Assembly (NCBI RefSeq): GCF_014529535.1
Contig: NC_050735.1
Coordinates: forward strand, 2,852,001-2,916,000
Length of the DNA stretch: 64,000 nucleotides
Origin: Bradysia coprophila
Lineage: Eukaryota > Arthropoda > Insecta > Diptera > Sciaridae
Direction of reading: 5' to 3'
Within the stretch, counting starts at the first letter, position 1; every line of letters starts with the position of its first letter. Below, in pieces: positions 41,553 through 52,356 of this stretch. Below the pieces are notes generated by a model that saw only the letters and a program-made list of their open reading frames with translations, had not been told where the DNA came from and searched no databases. The position numbers and the translations under genes were made by a program.

Positions 41553-41908
41553 CAGAATAATAACATCTAATTGAATCGGTTATTATGTTGCCTCTTGGAT
41601 TTAGTACCGATAACGTCTCTTTGTAATTGTTCGTTGGTAATGTCGTTCAGTCTGTTAGGCGAAAAGCTCGTTGACGGTGTGTGTTGTGAAATTATTGTCA
41701 CTACATCCTTCAAAGTATGCAGCCTGGTGATTTTGAAACATTAGAAGATAGGTCTGTTCCAAGGCCATACGAATTGTCAAATTACTGTTAATTTTCAACC
41801 TTGTCAACATTTGTATGAAAACCGAAGCACGGAGCATGAAATCGTCTTCGTTCGGCCAGTCAAATTTCGTGCTTACAGTTACTTGGAACAAACCTATACG
41901 GTGTCGGG

Positions 41909-42033
41909 GAATCTCGCACACGCGATCATAGTATGCGTCCTTTTACGACATGTAACGAAAAGTCATGACTGTGCGAGATTCACCACTTAGAGGTGAATCT
42001 CGCACACCATGAATTTGTGTGGTGTGCGAGATT
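41909..42033. repeat. TGTGCGAGATT repeats with a perfect 15-bp hairpin
   Basis: Four occurrences of TGTGCGAGATT or its complement, in alternating orientation. Two of them form a perfect stem, TGTGCGAGATTCACC at 41970-41984 and its complement at 41992-42006, with the 7-base loop acttaga. Confidence 0.85.
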
Positions 42034-44961
42034 ACCCTACCCCACCTATACTCACATGATGTTAAAACGGGAGTACATATTCTGGATTTTCTCATGTTTA
42101 AGGTGGAAGATGAACTCAAATTTTTCTACGTGCTTATCATTCTGCACTTATATTCGTTCCAAATCGTTTTCTCTGCTTTCACCAAGAGAAACGTAAAGAA
42201 TCGTATTGAATCGTTACTTGTGGAATGTAAAGAGAGACGATACTGTTATATGATGACATGGATATGGAACGAATAAAACGATGGAAACTAACAAAACCCA
42301 CGAAAAGTTAAAACTTATCTTATATCAAGCCTTGTTCGCATACATCTTTAAGTTTTGAATGAGACACTAAACCATTGCCAGTATTTTTTTGAATTTTTCG
42401 TTCCCTACTGAGAAACATTGACAACACTGCAGCTTGGTGACGTTCCATAAAATGTTTTAGAATACACGAATCGTTCACTAGATGGCACCCATTGACAACC
42501 TCCGAATGATATAAAAATGAACGAAACATAAATGAACCGACCTTCATTCAACCTTAAAGTTTTCTGAAATATATTTCACTGCTGCTCGATCAGTGCAATT
42601 TCTTATTACACTTAAAGTGTTGAGTTCAACGTTTCTGCTAATACCGTCGTTCCAAGTGAGTAGAACAATTTAACAAATTTAAATTCCTTCGATTGCTTTT
42701 CCAACACCGCGAAATTAAATTGTCGGTTCTTATCACTCAACTTTTTTTTCCTTCTGAATCTTGCGAACCTATGTATGCCAGCGGTGTACGGGAAAATTTC
42801 TAAATTATTCGCCAATTTAAATTCATTTCGAACTTTGCTGTAAATATGGAATTTAATTCTTAAAAAAAAGTGCTGTCGGGAGTTGATTTATGGCCATGTG
42901 TTTCTTTTAAGAAAATTCTGTGTGAAAAGTTAATTGATTTTCTGACCTTGTGTTTCATAACAATTTACTGGTGCACTTTGTTGCAGTGATAAAAATCAAT
43001 GTGAAATTCGCACAATTATTATGCAATTAATTTCGAGTTATTTGGCGCTTTTCTGAATTTTCGCTGCATAACTTTGTATTGCCGCTGTCCCGCATATAAG
43101 AAATTATCATTTTTCGCTTATCAGAATATGACCTTCACATTGCTATTCTCCAAAGTCAAATGCTTTTCTTAATGGTCGTCGGCTTAAAATAGCGAACCCG
43201 AACAAAATTCTTTTCAAGAGAATCGGGTGCTAGGACGTGTTGAATGTTGAATTAAAATTAAAAAATTTAAATTTCTGATTACGCGTTGGGTTATGTCGAT
43301 ATGTATAGCAAAACACTGCATGTACATAATACAACTAAGAACGCAAAAAAACTGAAATCATCAAACCTTACAAGTCCAATAAGAACACAACCGTTCAATA
43401 AAAACCGTTTTTGTGGTTACAAATTACTAAATCATTGGTGCATCACAACCTCGATATGACAATGCATTCTCGTCAATCTATTTTTGTGGCAATAAACAAA
43501 TCGATTTGTTACATTGAAATTACGTAGTTCAAGGCTATGGATCAAGACCATGATTTCTTATTTTTGTTGAACTGATTCCAACTTAAATTGTTAGAAAGTA
43601 CGATTACGTCAATATGCGGAGCATGAGCCACTTGATCTAAAAAATGCCAGATAAAGAATTTAATCAACGCGTAGACAAACACTTGTTATGTACGTGATCC
43701 GATTGTACAGCGAGAATGGCTTGAATTGAATCATCCGAGCTTATGCTACGTGATCAATTGATGTGAATGTCTACGATTATTCGATTATGGTGAGATGCGC
43801 TCTCAGTGGTCATGGTTAGGTTAAATGTCGATAAGTGTCGCTATCGGAAGTTTTATTACGTTTCTGAATTCAAACCATTTTATCTTCCTGCCTATTACAA
43901 CACCCTATCATTTCAACATCTTACTAATGTCTGTCGCGATATTATATACCCGAATAAACTTGCTGATGCAACATTACATCGGCTGTAATATTTTTCTTGC
44001 TGACGAAATAGAAATTTATTTTCGCTTCTTATGAATATTGTACATTGTACTTCCGCCAATTTATTGTAATTTTCCAAAGGAGATTGTTGATCGACAAAAA
44101 TCAAGTCCGTTATAATGTCCCATCCAATATTACAATTTATTGTTTCGTATGTTAATAATGCTACGAGGTCATAAATATTTTTGCCGGCGAAACAAGTTTT
44201 TTGTGTGTTTCGATTCTAATACACTTTGCCGATAAATGATTACATACCATCACCACGTATCATTTTTCGTATACGGCAACCTGATTGGCTGAAAGTAAAG
44301 GCCTGTCGTTGGATGATTTTATTTTTAGCCTCGGTTACGACCTGTTTTCTTGTGTCGATAAGTTTGTTTGCGGCAAAAAATAATAATTATCAATTTAATA
44401 AAAATAAGACGATTTGTTGAATATACCAACAGTTGGCTGTCCATTATTGTCGAAGAAGCATCGTGAAGTTATTCTTCTTTGGAAAAATTGCATTTTTAAA
44501 TTGTGGGTTATTAACTTTTTTAAATTGAACTGTTGACAGTCGAACTTTGATTTATTTTATCGGGGAGCTTGTTTTGTCTGCTTGAAAATATTTTCTTATC
44601 AACGTCAATTCCGTCTCAACTCCGGCATTTGTTTGTTACAGTAAAACGAAAGGGTGAAACATTTGACCTGTGAAATTCAGTGTTTGTGTTTTTGCTGAAT
44701 TTTGTCTTTTGAACTCGCCTTCGGCTCTGTCTGGAAACTTCTCACACGCTAAAAGGGACTTTTAGTCCTAGGTGCGAAATGTACTATTCCCTGAAATTAC
44801 TTAGCGCGATTGAACGTTAGTCGCTACTTTACGCTAAAGTGAACGTTACGAAAAATCACTTTCTTACTTTCAAACGTCGGCTTTGTTAAACGTTTTCTCA
44901 TTTAATTTCATTTGATTTCTTAAGAGTTATTGAATTTTATTACAGAAACAAATCATTCAAA

Positions 44962-47900
44962 ATGACTACCTATTTCAACTACCCATCAAAAGAACTTCAA
45001 GATGAACTCAGACGCATCGCACAAGCCATTGTCGCTCCGGGCAAAGGTATTTTGGCTGCTGATGAATCCGTTGGCACCATGGGAAAGCGTTTGAAGGTAG
45101 GCTGTTGTTTTGTTGTCCATGGAACCAGGAGCACGCAAATTATAAATTTAACTGTATCGCATTAGGACATTGGCCTCGAAAATTCGGACGATGCTCGTCG
45201 TCAATACCGTCAATTGTTGTTCACCACCGATGACAAATTAGCGGAAAACATTTCCGGTGTCATTCTGTTCCACGAAACCTTGTACCAAAAAGCTGACGAT
45301 GGTACCCCATTCGTTGACATTTTGAAGAAGAAGGGCATCATTCCCGGTATTAAGGTCGACAGCGGTGTCGTTGATTTGATGGGCTCGGAAGGTGAATGCA
45401 CCACACAAGGTTTGGATGATTTGGCAGCTCGTTGCGCTCAATACAAGAAGGATGGTTGTGACTTTGCCAAGTGGCGTTGCGTCTTGAAGATCGGCAAAAA
45501 TACACCCAGCTATCAGGCCATCTTGGAAAATGCCAATGTATTGGCTCGTTATGCATCGATCTGCCAGTCACAACGCATCGTTCCAATTGTTGAACCAGAA
45601 ATCCTTCCCGATGGCGATCATGACCTCGACCGTAGCCAGAAAGTCACTGAAACTGTTTTGGCTGCTGTGTACAAGGCTTTGAGCGATCATCATGTCTACT
45701 TGGAGGGTACATTGTTGAAACCAAACATGGTCACTCCCGGACAAAGTGCAAAGAAAGTATCACCGCAAGAAGTCGCTTTGGCAACAGTCACCGCCCTACG
45801 ACGAACTGTACCAGCTGCTGTGACTGGTGTCACATTCTTGTCGGGTGGCCAATCTGAAGAAGAAGCTTCCGTGCATTTGAACTACATCAATCAAGTGCCA
45901 TTATTGCGACCATGGGCATTGACCTTCTCATACGGTCGTGCATTGCAAGCTTCGGTGTTGAGAGCATGGGGTGGAAAGAAGGAGAATGTTGCTGCTGGTC
46001 AGGCTGAACTTCTGAAGAGAGCCAAAGTGAGTACTCGGTTTGAACAATTTTGATTTAATGCTCTGTGTGTTCATTTGCTTTTTTGAATTGTGACTGATTT
46101 TCACGTTGTAAGTAGGTAGTGGATGTAATTCTGGAAACACTTAATACTTACCCAAAGACACACGTTCCGATACTCATCCACATTTTTTGTTTAAAAACTG
46201 ACATGTGACTCAAGATCGTTTCTGCACGTAGTTAATCACCTGCGATGCAGTTTATACCTGAGGAGCCTACGCCGTAAACTATGTTTCATCGAGTCAATTT
46301 GAGTTCATACAGCTTCACCTTCGTTTTCAGTCTGGGTTTCGGTGCCAATCGTACCAATCCCAACCCAGCATTCATTAAATTTTGGACAAAAAGAACCAAA
46401 ACATTTTCTTCATTAATCCACTTTACATAACCGCTTCTGTTCCGCAATCTATATTATTGACTTATCATAACTGGCTGTTGAATCAGTTCCAGCTGATGTA
46501 AAGACCTCTGAAAGACCGGTTTTCCAAAACAAAACTTTAGAGATTCATTCAAGCCCATACACAATGTACCATCCATTCCACAAAATTCATGATACAAACC
46601 AAACTTTTAAACTTCAATTGAACAATGTGCTGTTGATTAAAGATTTTTGTTCGACTCATCAACTTACGGAACATTTCCAAGAGTAATTCTAGAATTTAAA
46701 AGAAATCATAGAGTTGTTCAATAGATGTTTACCCATCACACAAAATTACACTGCCATGTTAGGCCAAACCGTATAGTTTGTGTGCTTTGTAGAGCTTTCG
46801 AAAGCTTTGAGCTTCATTTGGATGTCATTGCAAAAGTGGAGTGTTTTAGTGGAATAGGAAGCTTAAAGCTTCCAAAAGCTCTTTAAAGGCAAAGACACGA
46901 ATACAATACGGAGTTTCGGCTTAACTCGGCAGTTACACTCCAACACACACAATTTTTGGATTTTAATTGGATTATCTAACCGAAAAATTTATAGGCAAAC
47001 GCACTGGCTTGTCAAGGCAAATACGAACCCGGATCGATCCCGTCATTTGCAGCTACCACAAGCCTATTTGTTAAATCGCACGCATACTAAAAGTTTTTTC
47101 TTTTGTGTTTTTTTAAAATATTATTTAGAATTATAACTAAAATATACACAAAACACACACACACACACACATCAGTCAAACCTACAATGTACTAAGATGT
47201 TCTACTAAGTGAATGCATTTATTTGATTTGTTTTATTGAATTTTTTGTTTGCTATAAGCCTTTTTCTATCGATTAGATTTGGTCTTTTTTTGTTAGAAAT
47301 ATTTTGTAAAAACTTTTTCTTTCAATCATTTTTTGCTGTTTAATCTTTCGTTTTCGATTTTTTTTTTGGTTTTTGCATGCAACTTATATTTTTGTAATAA
47401 AAATCATTTGATATTTTTCGTTCGTAGTATTTAGTTTTAATGTCACGCATACGTTGTAATTGTTGCAATACTACACACATCTTAATAAAAATAAAATCCC
47501 TAACAACTAGCCCTAATATAAATTTGTAGCTCGTATTGCTATTATATAGGAGTCGTTTATAAATTACGTAATTTAAAAATTTCGTTCATAAATTATGTAT
47601 AACAAAAAGTGTACTTCCGGATGAATGTGAGTGCAGCACCAACTTCTCTTTAAAGTGTCACTTACTCTAACTACAAATCGGTATGTGAAATTCAAATTTT
47701 CTTTTGTTCTTCTGTCAAGTTTGAAAAAAAGAAAATTTCAATTAGGTCTCCTTCGCGTCGGTTTGTGTAGCTACAGTTACGATGTCTTTGCAATTTTCGC
47801 ATCGTCGGAATACTTGCTTCAATGCTTTCGAAATTGAAATCGCAAGCGCTGCACCGAGCAAAAAGTGTGACCCCGAAAGTACGGTGATCCGCTGAAAGTT

Positions 47901-48910
47901 TGCATTACCTTCAGAGTTTTTGTACTGAACTTCTTATAGACCTTACTTCACAGAAGACTGATAGATGTTGTTTATTGAACGGATCAAAGTAAATCCTTTT
48001 CCTCAGCGGCTTTTGATAAGTCAACGCGAGATGTCTGTTTACATTCTTCAATTTGATATACTACTTCTATCGGCCTCATCCACCCTATCGAATGTTGTCT
48101 AGCAGAACAATACTGTCAATAGCTCATACTAACTGACTCTTGTGAGAACAATGAAGGAATTGTCGACTTTAATCCAAGACTTTTTAATCTGAGCAAAATA
48201 GCTTAACGTGTGATGGATGGAGTTAAATTAGAAAAATGAACGTGAAGGGTGGTTAAAGGTGATTCGTCGTGATCGTGATTTTTTTTTTATTTAAAGCGAG
48301 CGACCTCTTTTAGAGGTTCAATTGTCTGGTGTTGAAACCAAATCTTTTACTTTTACTTCATTCAGGGAAAAACTTAATTTCGACCAACGTATTCGGGAAA
48401 ATATGTCGAGTTATGTTGAAAGCAGACATGTACTCGGGACTAAATCATTATAGTTTTGCACACACAAATATGATTTGAATTTCAATTAAAAATGGTGAAT
48501 TCCTAAAATCAGATCCATAAGACTTTGTTCAATTGAAAATGATACCAGTGCCAGACTCTCTATTCTTACCGAGATTAATTTAAGAATGTTAGGAAGTACT
48601 TTTTTGTTAGCACCAACTGAATCTACAACGGAATGTAAGCAAAAGGATATTCAACGTGAAGCGAACATTGGAAGCCATTATTTAGTTGTAAAATTGAGAG
48701 GTAGAATGGTATTTGTACAGCTGACCTAAATTAAATCGGTTTTACTATCTACAGTAATTGAGTTACTCTGAACACCATACTCATGTAAAATTTTGTTTTT
48801 TTCATCATATCTAGGCCAATGGTGATGCTGCTATTGGAAAGTACGCAGTTGGCAGCGTTCAAGGAGCTGGAGCTGATGCCACTCTATTCGTTGCTAACCA
48901 TGCTTATTAA
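44962..48910 (+). CDS. Ald: fructose-bisphosphate aldolase, class I
   Basis: Glycolytic enzyme that cleaves fructose 1,6-bisphosphate to dihydroxyacetone phosphate and glyceraldehyde 3-phosphate in the cytosol. Exons 44962-45096, 45166-46026 and 48815-48910 total 1092 nt, giving 363 residues, exactly the usual animal length. Visible catalytic residues: D34 (in LAADES), K147 (AKWR) and the Schiff-base lysine K230 in [10 protein letters not shown]. The C-terminal tyrosine of NHAY, which family knowledge links to substrate cleavage, is present. An intron ends 16 nt before the ATG, so the 5' UTR is split. A second last exon (46995-47090) is an alternative to the one used here. AATAAA follows at 49030-49035. 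Confidence 0.97.
46995..47090 (+). CDS. Ald: alternative last exon of aldolase
   Basis: Preceded by a TTTATAG acceptor, this 96-nt exon reads [20 protein letters not shown] and ends in a V-K-S-H-A-Y stop. It has the same length and phase as the distal exon at 48815-48910, which starts [16 protein letters not shown]. Splicing exon 45166-46026 to either gives a 363-residue protein with a different C-terminus. Drosophila aldolase is known to use alternative 3' exons in the same way. It should have its own 3' UTR, with AATAAA at 47396-47401. Confidence 0.88.
   Translation, partial: ANALACQGKYEPGSIPSFAATTSLFVKSHAY
47153..47170 (+). repeat. (AC)n microsatellite
   Basis: Nine AC units in the predicted 3' UTR of the proximal aldolase isoform. 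Confidence 0.9.
47396..47401 (+). terminator. poly(A) signal for the proximal aldolase isoform
   Basis: AATAAA about 305 nt after the stop at 47088-47090. Further AATAAA-like motifs lie near 47484, so which one is used is uncertain. Confidence 0.45.
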
Positions 48911-49029
48911 GTCGCTAAGTAAATGTTGATCTTTTTTGTGTAAAGTTAGAAGCTACGAAAATACAAAACAAACAAACAACAAATTGAACATCAACTCTTG
49001 AATTAAATCAACCAAATTATAATGAGAAA

Positions 49030-49035
49030 AATAAA
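49030..49035 (+). terminator. poly(A) signal for the distal aldolase isoform
   Basis: AATAAA 120 nt after the stop at 48908-48910 in an AT-rich 3' UTR. Confidence 0.6.
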
Positions 49036-49420
49036 TTGAATCTAAAAAATTATGTTAGGACGTAAAGTTATCACATTTTTGTCGAATTAATTGATAATTG
49101 TAAATTTTATTTTATTTTTATTTTATTGAGTTTCCAAAAACCAAAGTTCAGCAACGCTGTAAGCGTTACACACACATGTAATGTGGTATTGTTTAAGATT
49201 TAAAAAAAAATATGAAGAAAATAGTAAAGTTGTTGAAACAATGCAAAATTTTGAATAAAAACAAAGTTTAAGTCATTGACGAATAATTTTGAAAATGTTT
49301 TGACTGGAAAAGACAACAATGAACCCTCCGAACTGAGACACTGCCATTTTAAATGACTCGATTAGCACTTGTCCCTTGGTGGCAATTGACAGGAAGCAAA
49401 TCTCAATTTTTCTAGTGTTT

Positions 49421-49633
49421 ATACAGTCAAAGGCAGTCAATTTTCAGCATAAATTTGCTTCAGCTGTTTTTCAGCTGATCCACACATGCAATCAAAACTG
49501 GTTTTCCTTGTTCATACGGTTGATAGTGGTAAAACCAAATAAAGACGTATAAACGGTTGTGATTGTTTGTATGGATCAGCTGAAAAACAGCTGAAGCTAA
49601 TTTATGCTGAAAATTGACTGCCTTTGACTGTAT
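49421..49633. repeat. foldback element, family D
   Basis: Ends atacagtcaaaggcagtcaa and its complement. The arms continue through ttttcagcataaattt and cagctgtttttcagctgatc. About 85-bp arms around a short spacer. Confidence 0.88.
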
Positions 49634-49805
49634 CGCATTGGTGACGATCTACAGTTCACTCAAGCTTCATATTTTGGGTAGTTGCATATACACTAGTTAA
49701 ATGATATGTACACAATAATACGTATGACTTAACCCAAATACGATGATTTTGCCATATGTTTAGCCTACATTTAGGCGAGATATCAATTAGCACCTAACTT
49801 TGCTC

Positions 49806-50213
49806 ACGTTCTTAAGAGCGCTCACCCCATGGCAATTTTCTAGCCTACATTTGTGCGCAAAAATATTGGTTTTTTTGTGATTTCTCTGAACCAAAATCTT
49901 TTTTTGAAAAAGTAAAACCATTAAAGCATGCAAAAATGTGGTACTCTTAAGGGAAAAATTGGTTTGTGGTATATAGCTTAACCCATTTGGAGAAACCTTT
50001 GCAAAACACATAAATTTACACATTTGCAAAGGCTTCTCAAGGTGGAATAAGTTATCATCCACAAACCAATTTTTCTCTTAAAAGTAACACATTTTTGCAT
50101 GCTTTACTTTTTCAAAAAAAGATTTTGGTTCAGAGAAATCATCAAAAAACGAATTTTTTTGCGCACAAATGTAGGCTAGAAAATTGCCATGGGGTGAGCG
50201 CTCTTAACGTTAC
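49806..50213. repeat. foldback element, family E
   Basis: Long near-perfect hairpin. The left arm has gagcgctcaccccatggcaa, tctagcctacatttgtgcgc and ctgaaccaaaatcttttttt; the right arm is the reverse complement, ending gagcgctcttaacgt. The two arms nearly touch at about 50010-50025. Confidence 0.9.
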
Positions 50214-50221
50214 AATGCAAA

Positions 50222-50573
50222 TTTGTAGCCTCAATTTGTGCGAAAAGATGATATGCTTTCGATGATACCTTCGTATCCGCGTTCTTTCTGGAAAAAGTTA
50301 GACCATTGTTTTGTATCAAGAAGTGTTACTAATGATAGATGTCTGTGGTGATGTAGCCTATTACGAGAAAACTCAGAATTTGTGCCAATTTTAGTGAACT
50401 ATTGCGTTTTCTCGTAGAAGGTTGCATCACCGCAAACATTTATTATTTTCATTCAAAACCTACACATTTTGTCACAAAACGATAGTCGCACTTTTTCCAG
50501 AAAATACCCGGATGGGAGGGAAGTTATCATCGAAAGTATATCATCTTTTAGCACAAATTTAGGGTACCAATTA
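50222..50573. repeat. foldback element, family B, second copy
   Basis: Inverted repeat with the same core as 21375-21807: gaaaaagt.(a/c)gac.at.gtt, the ggtgatgta segment and a tttctcg centre. The ends have diverged (tcaatttgtgcgaaaagatg). It abuts the foldback at 49806-50213. Confidence 0.75.
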
Positions 50574-51766
50574 CCATTGTGTCGATTCGTGTTAAGCTTG
50601 TGGTCCAGACTGCACTTGTTATTGGCCGTAGGCCGTAAAAGGTTGTTAGTGACATCACTAAACAAATCAAATAAAAAATCTCGAATATAATAATCATCGA
50701 ACTGTTGGAGAATTTTCAACTATTCCATGTAATTCAAAACACTGTTTTGAAAACAGATACGCAAAAAATGTCTTATGAAACGGGTCGAAAAAACTAGATG
50801 GCTTAAAAACCATCGTTTTCGACCCCGAACACGCAATTCATGCACATTCTTAGTGTCTAAAGGGTAAGACATAAATTTCTTGCTAACAATTTCGAGGTGA
50901 GATTGTTATTTTTGCATTGAAAACACATACAAATCTCAAGTCTTAAACTAATTATAACTGAGATCTATAGTAAATTGTGTACATTGAAGCTGCCTTTAAA
51001 ATCTACAGCAAAATACTCGTGGAAACCTAAGTTTTTTTTATGTTTAGTAGGGCAGACTTGTAGCCAATTTATTCTTAAATTTTGCAGAAATATTCGAATC
51101 GAAATTGCATTACTTCTCTTCTACGTCTTCATGAGGAGTTTAAGAATCATTATGCAAATCTCAAAAAAAAAGTTTTCCGGACAGATTCACCTTCAGAGTG
51201 TTATGGTAATGGCGTGACTAGCGATGAAGAGATAAAAAGTAAAGTTTTCGTGCGAATTTTGCTGATCCGATGTGAAACCCAGATGTCCGCCGAAATCATT
51301 CTTAATCATTCGGAATCACGAGAACTCGAATATGAAAATCTTCCTTTCTTACTCTATTACAGGGTAAAACAAGCTATATAGACTTGCGTCGAAGCTGAGT
51401 ATGGTAATAGGCTGTGAGAGAGTAAAAGGAGAGATTTGCGTACGATCAAATGAATGGTATTACCTCCCCAACTATACATACCTTGGTCACAACGGTAACG
51501 TTTTCCCACAGATTTGTTTTAATACTTTGTGAGTCACCTGATATTCCATTCCTTTCTGATGCTGATTGGAGGTTCGTCATAACAACTAAATGTGAAAATA
51601 TCTTTGAGGTTGATCAATGCACTTGCACTCAAGGCTGTATATTTTGTGACCTCCCCAAAGTATACCACCTTGCTTGCACTACTGTCACAACACAGCAAGA
51701 ATTTGATGATATGAAACATGAACGTATAAGTTAAACTTATTAAGTTTGTTACAAGTAACTGTAATG

Positions 51767-52107
51767 CTTAGTTTCCTCTTACCAAAAAAAGTACTCCGTG
51801 TGAGAAACAAAATTGAATTTTTTCAATTTTTCTTTGTTTATTTGACAGATTGCTCTCTCACGGCTCTCTAACGGCTCTCTCACGGAGTACTTTTTTTGAG
51901 TGGAATGGGAACTTAAACATCAATTTTGACTGACCGAACGAACACGATTTCCTTAGTTTCCTCTTACAAAAAAAGTACTCCGTGTGAGAGACAAAATTGA
52001 ATTTTTTCAATTTTTCTTTGTTTATTTGACAGTTTGCTCTCTCACGGCGCTCTAACGGCTCTCTCACGGCGTACTTTTTTTAAGTGGAATGGGCACTTAA
52101 GCATTAT
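51767..52107. repeat. tandem duplication of a hairpin-containing unit
   Basis: Two units with a 185-bp offset, starting cttagtttcctctta at 51767 and 51952, nearly identical. Each unit is itself palindromic: aaaaaaagtactccgtgtga near its start and ctctcacgg(a/c)gtacttttt near its end. It lies about 250 bp upstream of the HSPA14-type start codon. Confidence 0.88.
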
Positions 52108-52356
52108 GTACGCGAAGATTGATTAGTTGCGCCCTGTTTTTGAACATATGTTCACTTTTCATTATGAATCTTATGAACTCTTCATGCATGTATGCGTGCA
52201 TTGGAAAAACGTTTCCTTTTGACAGTCTTGACGTTTTTGACACACACGTGCGGCGGACTGACAGTCATTTAACCTCTCTCTTTTCCATCGGGCTGGTGTA
52301 TAAATTAAAATTGTTTGAAATTCGTTGAATTGGCTCGAAAATAATTCCGATTGAAA

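Larger units (their letters stand above)
37883..44945. promoter_or_regulatory. spacer between divergent myosin IX and aldolase genes
   Basis: About 7 kb with no supported gene. It must contain the promoters and 5' non-coding exons of both divergent genes. Aldolase has a clear leader acceptor (tacag, ending at 44945) 16 nt before its ATG, so at least one non-coding aldolase exon lies in this spacer; I could not place it. Hairpins at 41473-41552 and 41970-42006 are listed separately. Confidence 0.5.
47091..48814 (+). other. 3' UTR of proximal aldolase isoform and intron before the distal last exon
   Basis: No coding sequence is recognised here. It contains an (AC)9 run at 47153-47170, poly(A) signals around 47396 and 47484, and AT-rich DNA. 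I looked for a third ANG-type terminal exon and saw none. Confidence 0.55.
49036..52356. other. repeat-rich spacer between aldolase and the HSPA14-type gene
   Basis: Contains foldbacks at 49421-49633, 49806-50213 and 50222-50573, and a tandem duplication at 51767-52107. Between 51066 and 51734 there are two short open frames with unbiased-looking composition. I recognise neither, and no splice partners are evident. Confidence 0.5.

Noticed and set aside
42214..42226. TGGAATGTAAAGA, identical to the start of miR-1
   Set aside because: The following bases do not match miR-1 and no opposite arm or hairpin is found upstream.
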